Shown: one piece after another, positions 55,165 to 64,000 of the stretch | How the letters are laid out: each line of letters begins with the position of its first letter | Numbering within the stretch: the stretch's first letter is position 1 | Assembly (NCBI RefSeq): GCF_963924675.1 | Contig: NC_089220.1 | Location: 159,687,270 to 159,751,269, forward strand | Direction of reading: 5' to 3' | DNA length: 64,000 nucleotides | DNA from: Phocoena phocoena | Taxonomy: Eukaryota > Chordata > Mammalia > Artiodactyla > Phocoenidae | Translations under genes and position numbers: made by a program | Notes under the pieces: generated by a model | Told to the model about the DNA's origin: nothing | The model's database searches: none | The model's input: the letters and a program-made list of their open reading frames with translations, nothing else

Positions 55165-55290
55165 ACCCACTTCCTTGCTTGGTAACTTTGACCTTGGCCA
55201 AATGCCATCACGTCTCTGAACCCCAGTTTCTTCTTTCATGATGTAATACTGACCCTTCTTCTCACAGGGCTACTGTAAGCCCAGGGAAAC
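55165..55290 (+). mobile_element. MIR SINE fragment
   Basis: ACTTCCTTGCTTGGTAACTT, TGACCTTGGCCAAATGCCAT, CGTCTCTGAACCCCAGTTTC and TTCTTTCATGATGTAATACT follow the MIR 5' to middle order. Confidence 0.7.
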
Positions 55291-55682
55291 CAGCGGTCCC
55301 AGCAGAGACAGACAGAACTCAGGCCCTGGTGGGTCACTGGAACCCCTCTCCTAATGCCAGGGTCCTTCCTGAGGGCCTCATCGCCACCTCCCCACTCCCT
55401 CCACTAGGGTGTCTTCCTACCTTGCGTTCAGTCACCAAACCTCCCCACCCCGCCATGCTTCCACAGATAACATCATCTCCATGTGGAGGCTCTGTGGAAA
55501 CCACAAAGAGAAATCGTAGTGTCGGGGATAATTAACACTGTATTGTTTTTTAAAAAAAAAACTCTTTCCTGAACTGCATTAATTTTTCCCCATTATCAGT
55601 TTCAGTTTTCCAAAAACTTATAGAAATTTTCAGTATTCGTTGGTAAAGAACTACTGCTTGCTAATTACTGTTGAAATTTTTC

Positions 55683-56356
55683 TTATTTTTTTAATTTTTA
55701 AAAAAATTTATATATTTTATTTATGTATTTTTGGCTGCATTGGGTCTTTGTTGCTGCATACGGGCTTTCTCTAGGTGTGGCGAGCAGGGCTACTCTTCAT
55801 GGCGGTGCGCGGGCTTCTCGTTGCGGTGGTGTCTCTTGTTGCGGAGCACGGGCTCTAGGCACGCGGGCTTCAGTAGTTGTAGCACGTGGGCTCTAGAGCG
55901 CAGGCTCAGTAGTTGTGGCGCACGGGCTTAGTTGCTGCATTGCGTGTGGGATCTTCCCAGACCAGGGCTCAAACCCACGTCCCCTGCATTGGCAGGCGGA
56001 TTCTTTTTTTAACATCTTTATTGGAGTATAATTGCTTTAAAATGTTGTGTTGCTTTCTGGTGTATAACAAAGTGAATTAGCTATATGTATACATATATCC
56101 CCATATCCCCTCCTCTTGCGCCTCCCTCCCACCCTCCCTATCCCACTCCTCCAAGTGGTCACAAAGCACCAAGCTGATCTCCCCGTGCTATGCGGCTGCT
56201 TCCCACTAGCTATCTATTTTACGTTTGGTAATGTACATATGTCAATGCCATTCTCTCACTTCGTCCTAGCTTACCCTTCCCATTCCCAGTGACTTCAAGT
56301 CCATTCTCTACGTCTGGCAGGCGGATTCTTAACCACTGTGCCACCAGGGAAGTCCC
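55683..56356 (-). mobile_element. CHR-type SINE, long form, split by an L1
   Basis: Long-form SINE on the minus strand, with tail and modules at 55683-56005 and the head at 56316-56356. GAAATTTTTC at 55673-55682 and 56357-56366 is its duplication. The two halves share the 16 bp that were duplicated by the L1, which proves that they were once contiguous. Confidence 0.94.
56006..56314 (-). mobile_element. L1 3' end inserted in the long SINE
   Basis: About 310 bp of L1 3' UTR (T run, AACATCTTTATTGGAGTATA, GCACCAAGCTGATCTCCCCG, TTCAAGTCCATTCTCTACGT). It is flanked by a perfect 16-bp duplication TGGCAGGCGGATTCTT (55990-56005 and 56315-56330) made of SINE sequence. A severely 5'-truncated copy with no coding part. 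Confidence 0.95.
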
Positions 56357-56366
56357 GAAATTTTTC

Positions 56367-56970
56367 CTTCTAGCCAACACCTAGTGGATATCTATCTGCC
56401 TTTCTGCTACCATGATCACATTGCCAATCAAATTTAACCTGTGGAATACCCAAACATAGAGATAAATAGCACTTGTACATTATCAAGTGTTCTAACAAGT
56501 TAGAAAATGGATCAAATCCTTGTAGGTGGCAATATTTAGTTTGGGATCTGCTCTGTCTTCATGGCACTTTAGTTACTATGATCCTGGGGAATTTTCTAGA
56601 CAAAAATTGCTCGCTGTTTTCAAATTCATCAAATCCTTGTCTTATCAGTGGTTGTGTGTGTAAATTTTATTGTCTGTAAATAAAGAATATAGTAAGGGGA
56701 AGCATTTGGGACAAGACATAGGCTTTCATATAAAAATAATCAGCTTGAAGCGTTTAACTTGAACTGAGGATTAAGCACACGTAGATAACTGTCTCAAATG
56801 GTAATGAAGTGTTTTGTTTTATTTTTAAATGTCATTTTGTCTTAATGCAAACTCAAGGTCCTCCTGTGGAGTGCTTTCACTTAGCAGGAAAACAAGACCA
56901 GACATGAATTAATGCCCTCCTCTGAGCACCTACTCTTTCTCTATTCTGAGCTCTTCAGAATTCAAGGTGT
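56367..56970. other. Unassigned AT-rich sequence, no gene seen
   Basis: No recognised repeat; the only frame is 68 codons (56473-56679) with no known feature. Confidence 0.4.
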
Positions 56971-56989
56971 GTCTTTTTTTTAAAGTAAG

Positions 56990-57722
56990 ATTAACTCTGT
57001 TTTATTTATTTTATTTTTTAATTGAAATATAGTTGATTTACAATGTTGTGTTAGTTTCAGGAGTACAGCAAACTGAATCGGTTATACATATACATATATC
57101 CACTCTTTTTTAGATTCTTTTCCCATATAGGCCACTACAGAGTACTGAGTAGAGTTCCCTGTGCTATACAGTAGGTCTTTATTAGCTATCTGTTTTACAT
57201 ACAGTACTGTGTATATGTCAATCCCAATCTCCCAGTTTATCCCTCTGCCCCACCCCTTACCCCCTGGTAACCATAAGTTTGTTTTCTACATCTGTAACTC
57301 TACTTCTGTTTTGTAGATAAAGTTCATTTGCACCTTTTGTTTTTTAGATTCCAAATATAAGTGATATCATAGGATATTTGTCTGTCTCTTTCTGAGTTAC
57401 TTCACTTAGTATGATAATCTCTATCTCTAAGTCCATCCATGTTGCTGCAAATGGCATTATTTCATTCTTTTTTACGGCTGAGTAGTATTCCATTGTATAT
57501 ATATATGTTCCACATCTTGTTTATCCTTTCCTCTGTTGATGGACACTTAGGTTGCTTCCATGTCTTGGCTATTGTAAACGGCACTGCAGTGAACATTGGG
57601 GTGCATATATCCTTTCAAACCATGGTTTCCTCTGAATATATGCCCAGGAGTGGGACTGCAGGATCATATGGTAGCTCTATTTTTAGTTTTTAAAGTAACC
57701 TTCATACTGTTCTCCATAGTGG
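56990..57722 (-). mobile_element. 5'-truncated L1 3' end
   Basis: 3' terminus at the left (TTTTAATTGAAATATAGTTG), 3' UTR (CCCTGTGCTATACAGTAGGT, CTGGTAACCATAAGTTTG), then ORF2 end (ACTTCACTTAGTATGATAAT, GGCTGAGTAGTATTCCATTG, ATATGCCCAGGAGTGGGACT, TACTGTTCTCCATAGTGG). More diverged than the copy at 12.1 kb. Duplication not found. Confidence 0.88.
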
Positions 57723-59079
57723 GAGCCACCTTCTCTGTAATGCCCAAACTATGCAGTTAAAGCAAGTGCTTAGAGAAACCATTTCCTGTAGTATCTTGTC
57801 CCTCACAGCTCACAAATATTAAGCTCTTCCTTCTACCTACAGACTATCCCAGGCTATTTGTGTGGTTCCTGAGCCCATCTGTTCTAACCTGTACTCGCTG
57901 CTATTTAGAATATAGATGTTAATTACCTCTTTAACGTCTCCCAGCTCCTTGCTAGAAGCCTCAAATGCCCCCAAGCATCTATTAGGTTCTCAATACCCAT
58001 GCCTTTCCTCTTTCCATTCACAGCAACCCAACTCTTCCCTCCCATCAACTCTGCTTAGAGGGGCATGGATTTGCCCTCCAGGCAGAAGTACAGACCTGAC
58101 GGTTCATCTGTCTGCACTGAAGTCCCAACTAAGGTAGACCTTCTCCCTCTGAGTTGAATAAAATAATCTGAATTCTAAACATCTTAAACATCTCGTTAAC
58201 AGGATGAGTTCAAACATGTCAGAGAGGCTCCTTCCCACCCCAAGTCTGTCCAGCCTGTTTGGAAGCTATGGTTTCCCTCTGTGATGTACAACCCTGGCTG
58301 TGTTTATTTCCCTACTGGGCAGTCCATGGGTGAAGGCTGGTGCTTTATTAGGGTTTGTTTTCATCTGTGGGTCCTATCATCTTTTCCCTCTGATTATAAA
58401 TTCCCTAAGGGACCTGACATTAATTCTGAGATTGTTATTGGTTTGTCAACTGACTTTTTTCCTTGTTTCTTGTTTAAGGTTCAGAAAGTTGCCACTATAA
58501 TGAATGAAACGCAGCTTCCAGCGGGCCTCTGAGAGCACATAGAAACCTTATTTATCAGTAGAATGAAAACATCACTTTAAATCGTTATTGAGAATGACTC
58601 AGTCCTACCCCTTGAAAATAATTCATTTTAGTAGAAATTAAGTATTTGTAATCTGATGAGTTTTCTAGAACTTTGTACTAATTATAATGCCTCATTTTAT
58701 TACCAAAAGCGTTAGGAGGAAGAGTGCCTTACAGTTGCAAAGAATGGAATTTTTTTCCGGTCAGTGAGTTCTTTAAGTTTATTACTTTACTTACTCCTAG
58801 TAGTGATAATTGGACTGAAAAGGAAATAAGTCAGAAAACAGTGGAAAAAGAAGAGAGCACAGTGCCAGGCAAGAATAGAGTCTCAACAGATGTTTGCTGA
58901 ATAAATTGAATGAAAAGGAGAAAAGGGAAATTTAAAAACAGAGTTACAATGGGCAGGATCTAAGAGCTCCTGGGATCATATTCAATTAAAAACATTCAAA
59001 CCATCCCATTGTGAGCATGTGTATGATTTTTGTCATGGGGAAAACATGTGTCTCTTTTTTGAATAAAATTCTAGAGAAC
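57723..59079. other. Unassigned sequence, no gene seen
   Basis: An L2-like tip lies at 58858-58915 (CACAGTGCCAGGCAAGAATA, TGTTTGCTGAATAAATTGAA). The rest is not assigned. Frames of 66-84 codons at 57916-58532 are unsupported. Confidence 0.4.
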
Positions 59080-59093
59080 AAAAAGGGGGGAAA

Positions 59094-59446
59094 GGAACTT
59101 CCCTGGTGGCGCAGTGGTTAAGAATCTGCCTGCCAATGCAGGGGACATGGGTTCGAGCCCTGGTCTGGGAAGATCCCACATGCCGCGGAGCAACTAAGCC
59201 CGTACACCACAACTACTGAGCCTGTGCTGTAGAGCCCGTGAGCCACAACTACTGAGCCCTCGTGCCACAACTGCTGAAGCCCGCCCGCCTAGAGCCTGTG
59301 CTCCGCAACAAGAGAAGCCACCGCAATGAGAAGCCCACGCACTGCATGGAAGAGTAGCCCCCACTGAGCGCAACTAGAGAAAGCCCGTGCGCAGCAATGA
59401 AGACCCAACGCAGCCAAAAAATAAATAATTAATTAGTGAAAAAGAA
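59094..59446 (+). mobile_element. CHR-type SINE, long form
   Basis: Full-length: GGAACTTCCCTGGTGGCGCA head, GGTTCGAGCCCTGG B box with the canonical GGTTCGA, three CACAACT(A/G)CTGA modules, GAGAAGCCCACGCACTGC and GACCCAACGCAGCC before an A/T-rich tail. A-rich to G-run sequence on both sides (AAAAAGGGGGGAAA / AAAAAAATGGGGGGG) is probably the duplication. Confidence 0.94.
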
Positions 59447-59463
59447 AAAAATGGGGGGGAGAA

Positions 59464-61005
59464 GATGAATGTCAAGAGAAGTTGAATGAGATGAACAGAA
59501 GATGAAGGCAAAGAGGAAACACGAATGAGTGTGGTAAAAGGAAAGCTAACAGAAATGATGCAACTTCGCTCACGTTTCTGTTTTTCTTTCTTCTTATTCC
59601 CTTTCCTTCTTTCTAGTGTTTATACTCAGAATTCCAAAGGGAGATTTGAGAGCAATTTGGAAGTATGTTAAGTAAGACAACACCAGGTGGCAAATAGCAA
59701 TTTAATTCTCCTTGCCAACAGGGCTAAAGACTTAGTGTGCTTTTTATCAGAAGGGCCTGGTGGGAGGAAAAGGGGAGGGAGTGGGAGGAAGGAAAAAGCC
59801 ATTAAGTGCGCTGTGATGAAGGCTGCGCAGAGACTGATAGAGCTCGGATAAGAAATCTCTTAATACACGCATGAATTCCCCTTTTCATCCTGCCGCCCGC
59901 TAGAAAACTGGGTATACAGGCATTTAAGACGTTTTCTCTGCAGCAAATATTTGCACGCGAGTTGTGTGTTGACACTGTGTGGCTTTGGGTTTCAGGGAGC
60001 AGGCTGATGCCTCTCAGGACATGTAGGTACCGATGGCAGGGCTGCCACACTAGCTGGTTTCAGAGGCAGCTCCAATAGTCCTATCTGCCTTCCAAACTGA
60101 GTCAAGGGCGGTACTTTTCATTTTGAAAATAGGGTGAGGGGTCTGCTTCTGAGATCTTTCCTATAGTTATGTCCTATTTAGTTTTTGTCTGATGGAAAAA
60201 TTGGATTTTCTGGAACCTTACACAAACTATTTAGATTGTGATAAATATATGTCATTTAAGATAAACTAGTAGATCTGGCCGTTGCTATTACTGTTACTTC
60301 AGCTTCTGTTCCCATCAGCCTCTTCATCCCCTTTCCCACTGTGGAGGTTGCTGAAGTTCTGTCTTCATTCTGGCTGGGAGGATGGGGGAAGCCCAAACCC
60401 AGTCTACTGACCTGAATCAGAAGGAAGGAAGGTCTCTCTTTTTTTTTTTTTAAGTCATACACTCTTCCTTTTTGTGAAGATCAGTAAGTGTGAATGGAAG
60501 AGGCAGGTAGGAAGTTTTGTTCCCCAAGGGAGCTGAACATAAAGAGAGAACCATATGGATGCATCAAGGTGTATGTCATGAGCTCAGTGCCCTGTCTGAC
60601 CAGACCCTCCTTCATGAAACAGGAAGTGGTCTGCCCAGAGCAGCCAGACACGTCCAGAAAGGCTGGCCGTGCTTTCCCTCTTCCCTCTGCCCTGTGGACA
60701 AACGGGCTGTATGGGTATGGTGCAGGGAGGGCACCCTCGGGTGTGAGGACAATCTGTCTCCCCACGTGTTTGTGGGGAGCAGCCTTGTCAGGCTTTAGGC
60801 TCTGGGTCTGCAGATCTCACACTAATCGGAATTTTCCTTTAAAAAAAGCAAGGTTGTGGTAGACAATATTAAGACTGTAAATGTAGCTCTCAATTGAGAA
60901 CTTTTCAGTTCTTTCCCATTTTTTTGTTTGTTTTTGTTTTGTTTGTTTTGTTTTTTTGATACAAAGTTAAGGTCTGGGGCACTAACTGGGGATCAGACTG
61001 GGGGT
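59464..61005. other. Repeat-poor sequence, possible conserved element
   Basis: No transposon recognised. 59640-59960 mixes AT-rich core-site-like sequence (AAATAGCAATTTAATTCTCC, CTCTTAATACACGC, GGCATTTAAGACG) with low simple-repeat content. A (TTTG)n-like run lies at 60920-60956. Frames of 68-122 codons at 60256-60862 overlap on both strands and have no known domain. Confidence 0.4.
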
Positions 61006-61009
61006 TTGT

Positions 61010-61138
61010 TCAGTTTGCTCGTCTGTAATTGGGGCTGTCATGACGGTAGCAAGGGTTGAGTTAATGCATTTAAAGCACTTACAATGCTTGTCTCATAGTA
61101 GGCATCTGATGCATCTAACATTAATCTCTTATTATTAC
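61010..61138 (+). mobile_element. MIR SINE, 3' half
   Basis: CAGTTTGCTCGTCTGTAATT, GGGCTGTCATGACGGTAGCA, TTGAGTTAATGCATTTAAAG, CACTTACAATGCTTGTCTCA, TAGTAGGCATCTGATG follow MIR middle to 3' end. Confidence 0.72.
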
Positions 61139-61577
61139 TATCATTCACTTGCCATGAAGTTTAAAACCTCTTGCTTTGCAGGTCGTACAATGCTCTGTTG
61201 AGGGAGGGTAGAAATCATTCCACATTTCCCTAGAGGTTAGTTTTCAGGACCTCAAGTTTATTTCCCTAAAACTCTAAAATAGCAGGAACTTTTGCATTTT
61301 ATTGAGTTGGCCCAGAGGTCTAGATTCACATTGTACTACAACCTTCCAAGGCTCCCTTCTCGTCAGATGCCCAAGGATCTGGTCCTCACACAACGCCAAA
61401 CAGAGAATGAAGGTAGCTTTCACATGGTTCAGGTTAGTGAGATTTATCTGGGAAATTGTTTCAAAGCCCTGGGAATTTGCCCTGGGAAAAGAACTATTTT
61501 CTACTTTCCCAGAACACGAGGTCTTGGAACTGTAACTTATCCATAAAGAAAAGAAAAAGAAAAACTCCAGCTTTCAA

Positions 61578-61765
61578 TCATGTATTCATTCATCACATAC
61601 TGATACTTATTGAGAAATTACTATGTCATTTGCTAGGAGTTGGATGGCCAAAGATGAACAAGTCATAATCAGTTTTGAGGAACTTAAAATTAGTGATGGA
61701 AGAAGCTGTACAAATGTAAGAACATGGCGATGCGAGCAGGCGATATCATTGCTTGGACGATGAGT
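61578..61765 (-). mobile_element. L2 LINE fragment
   Basis: The complement of the L2 end: GTATTCATTCATCACATACT, ACTTATTGAGAAATTACTAT, GTCATTTGCTAGGAGTTGGA, AAGATGAACAAGTCATAATC and TTGAGGAACTTAAAATTAGT. Confidence 0.65.
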
Positions 61766-63330
61766 TGGAGTTTGTCAAGGCGAAAATGGGAGAGAAGGCC
61801 ATTCTAGAAAGATGGCATATAGTGTGTTAGATGGACCATCAGTCAGCCAAGACCCTGGATTACTGAGCAGGTCCACCCTTCCCCCCGCCACCCCAGCCAC
61901 ATTGCTCAGGGCTCAGTAGAAGATGAGAGCATTGGTCACCCACAACTCTAGTGTTCAGGCCCAGAGTGGGCCACTAACTCATTTCCAAGAGGGACCACCA
62001 AGCCTATGAGGCCCCAGGTACTTATGAACCAGCTTGCCCGATGGAGGTCATGGTTAAACGCTGACAGCTGGAGGGGAGGGTGAGCCCGAGGGTCTGGCCC
62101 AGGGCAGCACGGGAGACTGGGGGCGAGGGGGTGCAGGTGCGGGGCTTGTGAAGCGCCTTTGACATCTTTCCAGGATGTTGCGTTCTACTTTCCTTGCACG
62201 TGACGGTGAGCTGGTAGACTGTCTGCACACCTTTGCAGTGTGGAGAACATTCAAGAAGGAAAGGGGCCGAGACAGGAATTGATGTTTAATTAGGATGCTA
62301 GAGCGGTGCTTCCGGGGACCCTTAAGGTCTGAGGGAAGACAGTGCTTGTGGGGATGACAGGAGAGATGGGTAGAACCTGGAGCTGTTTCTGGACTAGAAA
62401 TGGCAGGATCTTGCAGTGCTGGATGAGGCAAGGAAGGAGGCTGGTGCTCGAGGGAAACCCGTCTGGAGTCGTCCTGTTGGTCTCAGGGGTCTGGGTGTGG
62501 ATCGGGGAGCAGCTTTCCCAGCAGCACTGAGCTGACACTTCTCGTGGGTTTGTGCCATCGGTACTTACAGCAGCCTGAGGCAGGGGGGATCCCCATGTGA
62601 GAAGGGGACAGGGACACAGAAGGGTGGGGTGACTCCCAACGTTTATGCAACAAGAGGCTGAGCCACATCCAGGACTCACGTCCACACGTCTCTTGCTCGT
62701 CATCACCATGTATGTTTGCTGCCTTTCCAGAGCGAGGAGGTGTAACTCCAGTTTGAATGTCTGAACCGTTCCAGGATTTTGGAGGACAGGGTGGGCAGAT
62801 CCCCTCCTCCAGGCAAATGACTCACTGGAGGGAAGCCAGTGCGGGAGAGAAAAGGGCCCGACCGGAGGGGATGTGTGTCCAGCCCACGCTGTCCTGGGGG
62901 CTGGTACAGGAGCGCTGAATCGAGCAGGTGGTAAAAAAGAAAGGCCTGCTTCCCGGTTGGCTGCTAAAGACGCTGCGGAGAAGGTGGTGAAGGGCAGAAC
63001 ACAACGGCCGCCTCAGGAGGACTGGAGGCCCGGAGGCCCGAGGCCCAGGGTGGATATGTGGGCTTTACAGCCCTTGTCAGTGTGTTTGGAGATGGAGGAA
63101 TCATTGGAGATGGTTTCAGGGACCAGACAGAGGAAAATGAGGTCTCCTTTGTAGCAGCAAAGAGGGTTCACTTCTCAAACAGACCTACGACACTCCTGGG
63201 CTTCTGTGAACCACCGGGGCTTCTGTCTGCAAGACGTTGGTTCTTAAACTCTGCCAGTGGACAAGGTCATGGACATAGTACTTTGCTACTTTGACCCTAT
63301 TTCCCCCTCGGGCAAGTGCACACTGCACAG
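61766..63330. other. Unassigned, GC-richer sequence, no gene seen
   Basis: About 1.6 kb with overlapping frames on both strands (up to 139 codons at 62290-62709 minus, 125 at 62054-62431 minus, 93 at 62873-63154 plus). None has a domain, signal peptide or coherent splice context. The first part could be a continuation of the L2 fragment. Confidence 0.35.
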
Positions 63331-63334
63331 GCCA

Positions 63335-63498
63335 TGCAATAAATAGTAACAATGACAGCAACACCCGTGCAACGTTTGCCCTGCCCCAGGTGTGGCACTA
63401 AGTGTTTCCATACCCGATCTTACTTAACCCAGAATAATACCCAGAGGTCAGCGCCATTACTGTCCCATCCTCCACATGAGAGAATGGGACAAGAGCTA
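63335..63498 (-). mobile_element. MIR SINE
   Basis: The complement of MIR in order: ATAAATAGTAACAATGACAG, CAACGTTTGCCCTGCCCCAG, GTGTGGCACTAAGTGTTTCC, CTTACTTAACCCAGAATAAT, ACCCAGAGGTCAGCGCCATT, CTCCACATGAGAGAATGGGA. Confidence 0.72.
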
Positions 63499-64000
63499 TC
63501 CCTGCGTCTGTCCTGAGTTAAAAGGTTAGGAACCAAGGATCCTACAAGCTTACTGTGATCATCAGCCTTTTCTTACTGAATTAAAAAGCCCAGTCTGAAA
63601 ACATCTTACACAAATCCTCAGGCTAAAGTGTTCTCCTTTTCTTCTTCAATTTCAACTTTGTTTTCTCAGCTGACAAGATTGTGGGCAAAGTGACATCACC
63701 ATCTGATCCGCATCTAAAAACATTTTGGCTAAGTTCAAAAAATAGAGATCTTGAACGTGCTCCCTTAATTACATTTGACCATTTGAGCAGCTGCGTGAAA
63801 ACCCCGGGTAGCCAGCCTGTTCTGCAATTTGTTTTGAAAACAAGCTTTTCCGTCTCTCAGTGGCGAGGATTCTGTGTATAGGGTGTACACTGTGAATCAC
63901 AGTTTCAAAGGAAGACGACAAACACAGCTCTCAGCCAAGCAATTTGTAAAACTGGATTGCTGACAGAAACCCAGGAAGCAGCAGGAAAACAACCAAACAC
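63499..64000. other. Unassigned sequence to window end, no gene seen
   Basis: No recognised repeat. A 66-codon frame at 63681-63881 has no known feature. Confidence 0.4.

Noticed and set aside
62054..62709. 125- and 139-codon minus-strand frames
   Set aside because: Overlapping frames without domain or splice context; nothing supports translation.

Overview
This is nuclear genomic DNA of a placental mammal, almost certainly a cetacean and probably a toothed whale. The diagnosis rests on at least 26 tRNA-Glu-derived CHR-type SINEs in three lengths (short, about 115 bp of body; intermediate, about 190 bp; long, about 300 bp). The intermediate form, opening GGGCTTCCCTGGTGGCGCAG, is very abundant in whales and dolphins. 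L1 copies, MIR, L2, an MLT1 LTR, MER20 and Tigger/hAT fossils are the usual placental background.

No cellular protein-coding exon, tRNA, rRNA or known ncRNA gene could be supported. The long reading frames fall into two classes: L1 ORF2 remnants (12.5-14.7 kb on the minus strand, 29.0-31.2 kb on the plus strand) and chance frames in the antisense strand of the CHR SINEs, which is open in all three frames. The window reads as intergenic or deep intronic sequence.

Layout. 0-9 kb: SINE-in-SINE nest, ancient L1 3' end, two intermediate SINEs with exact target-site duplications (TSDs), an L1 3' end and an L2. 9-12 kb: mostly unassigned. 12.1-14.7 kb: 5'-truncated L1 on the minus strand with a SINE inserted in ORF2. 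15-18.5 kb: SINE cluster with a Tigger-like transposon, an MLT1 LTR and an L2. 21.6-23.5 kb: MIRs and an ancient L1 hit by two SINEs. 23.5-28.3 kb: a SINE/L1-poor interval with AT-rich, enhancer-like sequence. 28.3-32.1 kb: three-level nest (L1 end, long SINE with apparent 3' transduced tail, 3 kb L1). 33.5-36 kb: hAT fossil and SINEs. 37-41.5 kb: two ancient L1s. 41.8-46.7 kb: SINE, GA microsatellite, L1 3' end, MER20, and an ancient L1 carrying a polyadenylated retrocopy of an ERV LTR transcript. 47-53.3 kb: MIR/L2, SINEs, one of them strikingly A-to-G substituted, and a G-rich tract. 53.3-58 kb: L2 and MIR fragments, a long SINE split by an L1, and another L1 end. 58-64 kb: largely repeat-poor.

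The interest lies in transposon archaeology: exact TSDs give the order of insertion, one SINE appears to have moved 3' flanking DNA, one ERV transcript was mobilised by L1 machinery, and one SINE has a substitution skew compatible with RNA editing or a distinct subfamily. I found no evidence for a new gene system. All family names come from recognition by eye, without a database search, so subfamily names are avoided where unsure.
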